Under the pieces are notes generated by a model that saw nothing but the letters and a program-made list of their open reading frames with translations, did not search any database and was not told the origin of the DNA. From assembly GCA_937974415.1 (NCBI GenBank), contig CALJXB010000135.1:1-10950 (forward strand): 10,950 nt of DNA, in the 5' to 3' direction. This stretch comes from an uncultured Kiloniellales bacterium (GTDB lineage: Bacteria; Pseudomonadota; Alphaproteobacteria; Kiloniellales; JAKSDN01). Both the position numbers and the translations under genes were made by a program. Within the stretch, counting starts at the first letter, position 1. Each line of letters opens with the position of its first letter. Below are positions 7,030 to 10,950 of this stretch, one piece after another.

Positions 7030-7051
7030 CCCTGGCACCAGCTTGCCAGGG
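7030..7051. promoter_or_regulatory. Perfect inverted repeat between bolA and the J-domain gene (candidate operator or hairpin)
   Basis: CCCTGGCA (7030-7037) and TGCCAGGG (7044-7051) form an 8-bp perfect dyad around the 6-base spacer ccagct. It sits centrally in the 89-base divergent spacer, and its right arm covers the -35 of the candidate J-gene promoter. No T-run follows on either strand, so it does not look like an intrinsic terminator. An operator for both divergent genes, or a 5' leader hairpin of bolA, are the better readings. Confidence 0.55.
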
Positions 7052-7071
7052 AACACGGGCACTCACATACT
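7043..7071 (+). promoter_or_regulatory. Candidate sigma-70-type promoter giving a leaderless J-domain transcript
   Basis: TTGCCA (7043-7048, 5 of 6 to TTGACA) and CATACT (7066-7071, 4 of 6 to TATAAT) are spaced exactly 17 bases apart. Transcription would start about 6-7 bases after the -10, at or next to the ATG at 7078. This agrees with the absence of a Shine-Dalgarno there. It is a consensus match only. Confidence 0.35.
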
Positions 7072-7077
7072 AATGCC

Positions 7078-7641
7078 ATGGCACGTCAAACGCCCAACGC
7101 GATCCAGGAACCCTTCCGGCGGCCCGACCCGGAGGCGCGCCGCTGCGAGTTTCCCGGCTGTCCGGACAACGGCATTTTCCCGGCGCCCCAGGCTCGCGAC
7201 CGCTTGAACGACTATTACTGGTTCTGCCTGGAGCACGTGCGGTCCTACAACGCCGCCTGGAACTATTACGCCGGGATGAGCGAGGACGAAGTCGAGCACC
7301 ATCGCCGTACGGATACGGTTTGGCAGCGCCCGTCCTGGCCGTTCGGCGGCCCATCGTCCAAACACGAGCGGCAGATCGAGGACGCGCTCAGGAAGGAATT
7401 CACCGGCGTTTTCGACGACGGGCCCCGACCCTGCCGCCCGACCCGGCCGCAGAGCGAACAAGAAAAAGCGCTGGCCGTCCTCGACCTCGACGTGGACGCC
7501 GACGCCGTGCAAATAAAATCCCGCTATATCAAGCTGGTAAAGCAACTGCACCCGGACGCCAACGGCGGCAATCCGGAGGCCGAGGAGCGCCTCAAGGTGG
7601 TCAATCACGCCTATACGACCTTGAAGAACGGCTCCGCATAA
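7078..7641 (+). CDS. J-domain (DnaJ-like) protein with N-terminal Cys/His cluster
   Basis: 187-aa cytoplasmic co-chaperone-like protein. The J domain is at the C-terminus (about 129-187): [12 protein letters not shown], then [19 protein letters not shown] with the invariant HPD at 158-160, and a final helix [18 protein letters not shown] domains stimulate ATP hydrolysis by DnaK/Hsp70. The G/F-rich, zinc-finger and C-terminal substrate domains of true DnaJ are absent. The N-terminal half carries C23, C28, C50 and H53 (CEFPGC, then WFCLEH), a possible zinc site, followed by an aromatic [18 protein letters not shown] helix, so substrate choice probably lies here. It is read toward cobS, 82 bases downstream, and divergently from bolA. 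No Shine-Dalgarno is visible before the ATG. It is best called a class C (type III) J-protein; its client is unknown. Confidence 0.92.
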   Translation: MARQTPNAIQEPFRRPDPEARRCEFPGCPDNGIFPAPQARDRLNDYYWFCLEHVRSYNAAWNYYAGMSEDEVEHHRRTDTVWQRPSWPFGGPSSKHERQIEDALRKEFTGVFDDGPRPCRPTRPQSEQEKALAVLDLDVDADAVQIKSRYIKLVKQLHPDANGGNPEAEERLKVVNHAYTTLKNGSA

Positions 7642-7710
7642 ACGAAATCTGGACATATCCCCTGGCGGCGTGAGAGGTTCCGCGCCTATTCCCACGCGAA
7701 GCCGGGCCCA

Positions 7711-7716
7711 AGAGAG
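7711..7716 (+). promoter_or_regulatory. Ribosome-binding site supporting the cobS ATG start
   Basis: AGAGAG lies 7 bases before the ATG at 7724. The frame is also open from a GTG at 7670, which would add 18 low-complexity residues. The ATG with this purine-rich site is preferred. Confidence 0.5.
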
Positions 7717-7723
7717 AACAGCC

Positions 7724-8725
7724 ATGGCCGAAACACCCGAAACCAGCACCGACACCCTGGCGTCCGAGTTGCCCGACATCACGGTCTCCGTGCGCCAGAC
7801 CTTCGGGCTCGACAGCGACATGCAGGTGCCCGCCTACAGCCAGGCGGACGAGCACGTGCCGGACCTCGACGAGGCCTACCGTTTCGACCACGACACCACG
7901 CTCGCCATCCTGGCCGGCTTCGCCTACGCCCGCAAAGTGCTGATCCAGGGCTACCACGGCACCGGCAAGTCGACCCACATCGAACAGGTGGCGGCGCGGC
8001 TCAACTGGCCCTGCTTGCGCATCAACCTGGACAGCCACATCAGCCGCATCGACCTGATCGGCAAGGACGCCATCGTCATCAGGGACGGCAAGCAGATCAC
8101 CGAGTTCCGCGAAGGCCTGCTGCCCTGGGCCCTGCAGCGCGCGACCTCGCTGGTGTTCGACGAGTACGACGCCGGCCGGCCGGACGTCATGTTCGTGATC
8201 CAGCGCATCCTCGAGGCCGAAAGCCGCCTCACCCTGCTCGACCAGAACCGCGTGATCCGGCCGCACCCGGCGTTTCGCCTCTTCGCCACCAGCAACACGG
8301 TGGGCCTGGGCGACACCACCGGGCTCTATCACGGCGTGCAGCAGATCAACCAGGCCCAGATGGACCGCTGGAACATCGTCGCCACCCTCAACTACCTGCC
8401 CCACGAGCAGGAGGTCGACATCGTCCTCGCCAAGTGCCCGGACTACGACACCCCCGAGGGCCGCGAGACCGTTTCGGCCATGGTGTCACTGGCGGACCTG
8501 ACCCGCAGCGGTTTCATCAACGGCGACATCTCCACGGTGATGAGCCCGCGCACGGTCATCACCTGGGCCGAGAACGCCGCCATATTCGACAACATCGGCT
8601 TTGGCTTCCGCACCACCTTCGTCAACAAGTGCGACGAGATGGAGCGCCCGGTGGTAGCCGAGTACTACCAGCGCTGCTTCGGCACCGAGCTGCCGGAGAC
8701 CGGGGTCAAAGCCACCCTGGTCTGA
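7724..8725 (+). CDS. cobS: Cobaltochelatase subunit CobS (AAA+ ATPase)
   Basis: 333-aa AAA+ ATPase of the MoxR/CobS type. With CobT it drives ATP-dependent cobalt insertion into hydrogenobyrinic acid a,c-diamide by CobN, in the aerobic (oxygen-dependent) cobalamin pathway; it acts in the cytoplasm. The length matches known CobS. The family N-terminus ([18 protein letters not shown]) is followed by Walker [10 protein letters not shown] (76-84), Walker [10 protein letters not shown] (143-151, D146/E147), sensor-1 FATSNT with N191, and a likely arginine-finger region AQMDRW with R215. The C-terminal lid includes [12 protein letters not shown]. cobT begins 13 bases downstream, so the two are surely co-expressed. 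No cobN or other cob gene is in view, which is common for alphaproteobacterial cobST. A wider MoxR/VWA chaperone role cannot be excluded from sequence alone. Confidence 0.96.
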   Translation: MAETPETSTDTLASELPDITVSVRQTFGLDSDMQVPAYSQADEHVPDLDEAYRFDHDTTLAILAGFAYARKVLIQGYHGTGKSTHIEQVAARLNWPCLRINLDSHISRIDLIGKDAIVIRDGKQITEFREGLLPWALQRATSLVFDEYDAGRPDVMFVIQRILEAESRLTLLDQNRVIRPHPAFRLFATSNTVGLGDTTGLYHGVQQINQAQMDRWNIVATLNYLPHEQEVDIVLAKCPDYDTPEGRETVSAMVSLADLTRSGFINGDISTVMSPRTVITWAENAAIFDNIGFGFRTTFVNKCDEMERPVVAEYYQRCFGTELPETGVKATLV

Positions 8726-8738
8726 CCGTGAGCCGACC

Positions 8739-10604
8739 ATGAGTCAGGGCGAAACCGATCTCGAGCGCTTCCGCCGGGCCACTGGCGCTACCGTGCGCGC
8801 GATCTGCCAGCGCGAGGACGTCACCGTTTCCTTCACGCCCAACGCCCAGGGCCTGACCGGAACCGAGCTTCGGGTCCAGTCGCCGTCGCGCGATTTGAAC
8901 CCGCGGGAGGTGGTCCAGGTGCGCGGCAGCACCGACGCGGCGGCGCTGCGCCTGCGCCACCACGACAGCGCCCTGCACAGCCGCCGCCAGCCGATCGATC
9001 CGCTCGCCCGAGAGGTCTTCGACGCGGTCGAGCAGGCCCGCTACGAGGCAATCGGCATGCGCCGCATGGCCGGGGTGGCGGAAAACCTCGACTGGACGCT
9101 CGAGCAACGCTGCCGCGAGCGCGGCTACGGTGAGGCGACGAGCCGCGAGGAGGCCCCCTTGTCGGAGGCGCTTCGGGTGCTCACCCGGGAGGCCATGACC
9201 GGCCGCATGCCGCCGCCTTCGGCCCGCTCCATGGTCGACCTCTGGCGCCCGGCGATCGACGCCCGGGTGCAGGAGGACCTGCGCCACCTGAGCGAGGTCT
9301 CGGCCGACCAGGAGGCCTACAGCGAGGCCGTGCGGCAGCTGCTCACCCACCTCGAGCTCGACCCGACCAGCCAGGAGGAGGCCGAGGGCGAGGAGGAAAC
9401 CGAAGGCCAGGACGAGCAGAGCGAGCCTGACGGCGAGTCCCAGGACGGCGAGGGCGACGAGAGCTCGGCCGAGATGGACCGCAGCGAGGACAGCGAACAG
9501 CAAGATTCCAGCGACAGCGAGTCGAGCGAGACCGAGGCCATGGAGGCCGAGGGCCTCATGCAGCCCGAGTCCGACCAGGAGGAGCCGGCCCGGCCGAACC
9601 GCCCGCCGAGCTTCGAGGACCTGCGGAACTTCCAGGACGACGCCTACCGCGCCTTCAGCACCGAGTTCGACGAGATCGTCGCCGCCGAGGAGCTCTGCGA
9701 CGCCGACGAGCTGGCCCGGCTGCGCCTCATGCTCGACCAGCAGCTCTCCAGCCTGCACGGCATGATCGCGCGCCTCGCCAACCGCCTGCAGCGCCGCCTG
9801 CTGGCCAAGCAGACCCGGGCCTGGGAGTTCAACCTGGACGAGGGACTGCTGGACACGGCGCGCCTCGCGCGCATCGTCGCCAATCCCTCCCACTCGCTTT
9901 CCTTCAAGCAGGAGAAGGAGACCACCTTCCGCGACACCGTGGTCTCTCTCTTGATCGACAACTCGGGCTCCATGCGCGGCCGGCCCATATCGGTCGCCGC
10001 CATGAGCGCCGACATCCTGGCGCGCACCCTGGAGCGCTGCGGCGTCAAGGTCGAGATCCTCGGCTTCACCACCCGCATGTGGAAGGGCGGCCAGTCCCGC
10101 GAGCGCTGGATCGCCGGCGGCAAGCCGCCCAACCCCGGCCGCCTCAACGACCTGCGCCACATCGTCTACAAGTCGGCCGACGCGCCCTGGCGGCGCTCGC
10201 GCAAGAACCTCGGGCTGATGCTGCGCGAGGGCATCCTCAAGGAAAACATCGACGGCGAGGCCCTGATCTGGGCCCACAGCCGCCTGCTCGCCCGGCCCGA
10301 GGAGCGGCGCATCCTGATGGTCATCTCCGACGGCGCGCCGGTCGACGACTCGACCCTCTCGGTCAATCCCGGGAACTACCTGGAGCGCCACCTGCGCGAA
10401 GTCATCGCCTTCATCGAACTGCGCTCGCCTGTCGAGCTGACGGCCATCGGCATCGGCCACGACGTGACCCGCTACTACCGCCGGGCGGTCACCATCATCG
10501 ACGCCGAACAGCTCGGCGGCGTCATGCTGGAGAAGCTGGCCGAACTGTTCGACGAAGAGGCCTCGGGCCAGGCGGTCCCGCAGCGCCGGCGGGCCGTGGG
10601 TTAG
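8739..10604 (+). CDS. cobT: Cobaltochelatase subunit CobT (VWA domain)
   Basis: 621-aa partner of CobS in aerobic cobaltochelatase. Layout: a helical N-terminal domain (about 1-200) with [19 protein letters not shown]; a strongly acidic, low-complexity Glu/Asp/Ser linker (about 210-290); a helical segment around 300-370; and a C-terminal von Willebrand A domain (about 395-605). The MIDAS metal site is intact: DNSGSM at 407-412, GFTTR (T444/T445) and MVISDGAP with D531. The conserved [20 protein letters not shown] and [20 protein letters not shown] stretches are typical of CobT. Length is close to the roughly 630 aa of the Pseudomonas denitrificans type protein. The MIDAS domain is thought to contact CobN, while CobS and CobT form a two-ring ATPase complex. 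The ATG is 13 bases after the cobS stop with only a weak GTGAG-like site, suggesting coupled translation. Confidence 0.96.
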   Translation: MSQGETDLERFRRATGATVRAICQREDVTVSFTPNAQGLTGTELRVQSPSRDLNPREVVQVRGSTDAAALRLRHHDSALHSRRQPIDPLAREVFDAVEQARYEAIGMRRMAGVAENLDWTLEQRCRERGYGEATSREEAPLSEALRVLTREAMTGRMPPPSARSMVDLWRPAIDARVQEDLRHLSEVSADQEAYSEAVRQLLTHLELDPTSQEEAEGEEETEGQDEQSEPDGESQDGEGDESSAEMDRSEDSEQQDSSDSESSETEAMEAEGLMQPESDQEEPARPNRPPSFEDLRNFQDDAYRAFSTEFDEIVAAEELCDADELARLRLMLDQQLSSLHGMIARLANRLQRRLLAKQTRAWEFNLDEGLLDTARLARIVANPSHSLSFKQEKETTFRDTVVSLLIDNSGSMRGRPISVAAMSADILARTLERCGVKVEILGFTTRMWKGGQSRERWIAGGKPPNPGRLNDLRHIVYKSADAPWRRSRKNLGLMLREGILKENIDGEALIWAHSRLLARPEERRILMVISDGAPVDDSTLSVNPGNYLERHLREVIAFIELRSPVELTAIGIGHDVTRYYRRAVTIIDAEQLGGVMLEKLAELFDEEASGQAVPQRRRAVG

Positions 10605-10795
10605 GCGCTGCAGCCCTCGATACAAGGTTCAGCAGTCTTGTTCGCAAAATCTGAGATTTGACCAGCCAAAAACTTGTCGGATTCTGAGGTCGCATGGGCG
10701 ATGGAAAGTCCGGTCTCGGATCTTATTGCAACCCAATGCGATGGCGCACTGCTACAGCCGGAGGCAGTCGGATTCGGTCCAATTCGAAACGGCGC
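10605..10795. other. Gene-free convergent spacer between cobT and the transporter gene
   Basis: 191 bases between two stop codons facing each other. Base composition drops sharply: the first 60 bases from 10621 are about 43% GC. I see no convincing gene, RNA or intrinsic terminator on either strand. Small symmetrical items are aaatct/agattt (10647-10659, one-base centre) and a repeated gtcggattc near 10676 and 10767; neither has a clear meaning. Confidence 0.6.
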
Positions 10796-10950
10796 TCACT
10801 TGCTCATTTTCAACACCAGGGTCCCAATCAACGTAATGGCCGTGGACGCCAGGCGCGCTAGATCGAGCCGCTCTTTGAGGAAGAAAATCCCAAAGAGGAC
10901 AGCAAACACCATGCTCGATTCGCGGACGGCAGATACCAGTGCCATCGGTG
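10796..10950 (-). CDS. EamA/DMT-family transporter (partial, C-terminal end only)
   Basis: The minus strand is open from the right edge to TGA at 10798-10796, giving the last 50 codons of a membrane protein. The sequence has the signature of the final repeat of drug/metabolite (EamA) transporters: PMALVSAVRESSMVFAVLFG, then IFFLKERLDLARLASTAITL, then a last hydrophobic helix IGTLVLKM ending in SK. The RESSMVFA and FFLKERL segments match the helix-loop-helix before the last membrane span in this family. These are typically 10-helix inner-membrane exporters of metabolites or amino acids; the substrate cannot be told from this piece. It converges on cobT. The N-terminal bulk lies beyond the window, so an intact gene cannot be proven. 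Confidence 0.82.
   Translation of the reverse strand, partial: PMALVSAVRESSMVFAVLFGIFFLKERLDLARLASTAITLIGTLVLKMSK

Noticed and set aside
9369..9609. Repetitive Glu/Asp/Ser coding stretch as a foreign insert in cobT
   Set aside because: An acidic low-complexity linker between the N-terminal and VWA domains is normal for CobT.
8706..10625. 639-codon open frame opposite cobT
   Set aside because: A shadow of cobT: GC-rich codon bias leaves the antisense frame open. The Leu/Ala/Gly/Val/His-rich translation has no recognisable domain.
10646..10660. Possible terminator around aaatct/agattt after cobT
   Set aside because: The symmetrical arms leave a one-base centre, so no real hairpin can form, and no T-run follows.

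Overview
The window is about 70% GC and densely coded. Its gene content and order (a xerD-type recombinase gene, aroK-aroB, a CorC/HlyC-type protein, BolA, a J-domain protein and cobS-cobT) are those of an alphaproteobacterial chromosome, most likely a Rhodospirillales-like lineage. This is inferred from gene order remembered for that class plus protein style; no search was run.

Left block, minus strand (1-2705): a probable three-gene unit read right to left. It starts with a 46-codon single-pass membrane protein at 2705-2565, a small gene that is easily missed. Its 3' end overlaps the start of a 626-aa exported, helical-repeat protein of unknown function (2584-704). A XerD-like tyrosine recombinase follows within about 12 bases and runs off the left edge. 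A 242-base divergent intergenic region separates this unit from the shikimate genes.

Middle block, plus strand (2948-6690): aroK and aroB overlap by ATGA and encode shikimate kinase and 3-dehydroquinate synthase. After 120 bases comes a CNNM/CBS/CorC-HlyC membrane protein, then a DUF2889 protein of unknown function. bolA (6988-6710, minus) converges on the DUF2889 gene with only 19 bases between them.

Right block (6989-10604): the 89-base divergent region between bolA and a J-domain protein holds a perfect 8-bp inverted repeat and a candidate promoter that would give the J-protein gene a leaderless transcript. The J-protein also has an N-terminal Cys/His cluster. Next come cobS (AAA+ ATPase) and cobT (VWA/MIDAS protein), the two small subunits of aerobic cobaltochelatase. 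The large subunit CobN is not in the window.

Right edge (10605-10950): GC drops to about 55% (my count over 10621-10950). This stretch holds a short gene-free region and the C-terminal end of an EamA/DMT-family transporter on the minus strand.

Most genes are conserved housekeeping types. The parts least explained by known families are the small membrane protein with its overlapping exported partner, the J-protein with its Cys/His module next to cobST, and the bolA-dnaJ control region. I found no tRNA, rRNA, CRISPR array, insertion sequence or prophage signature.
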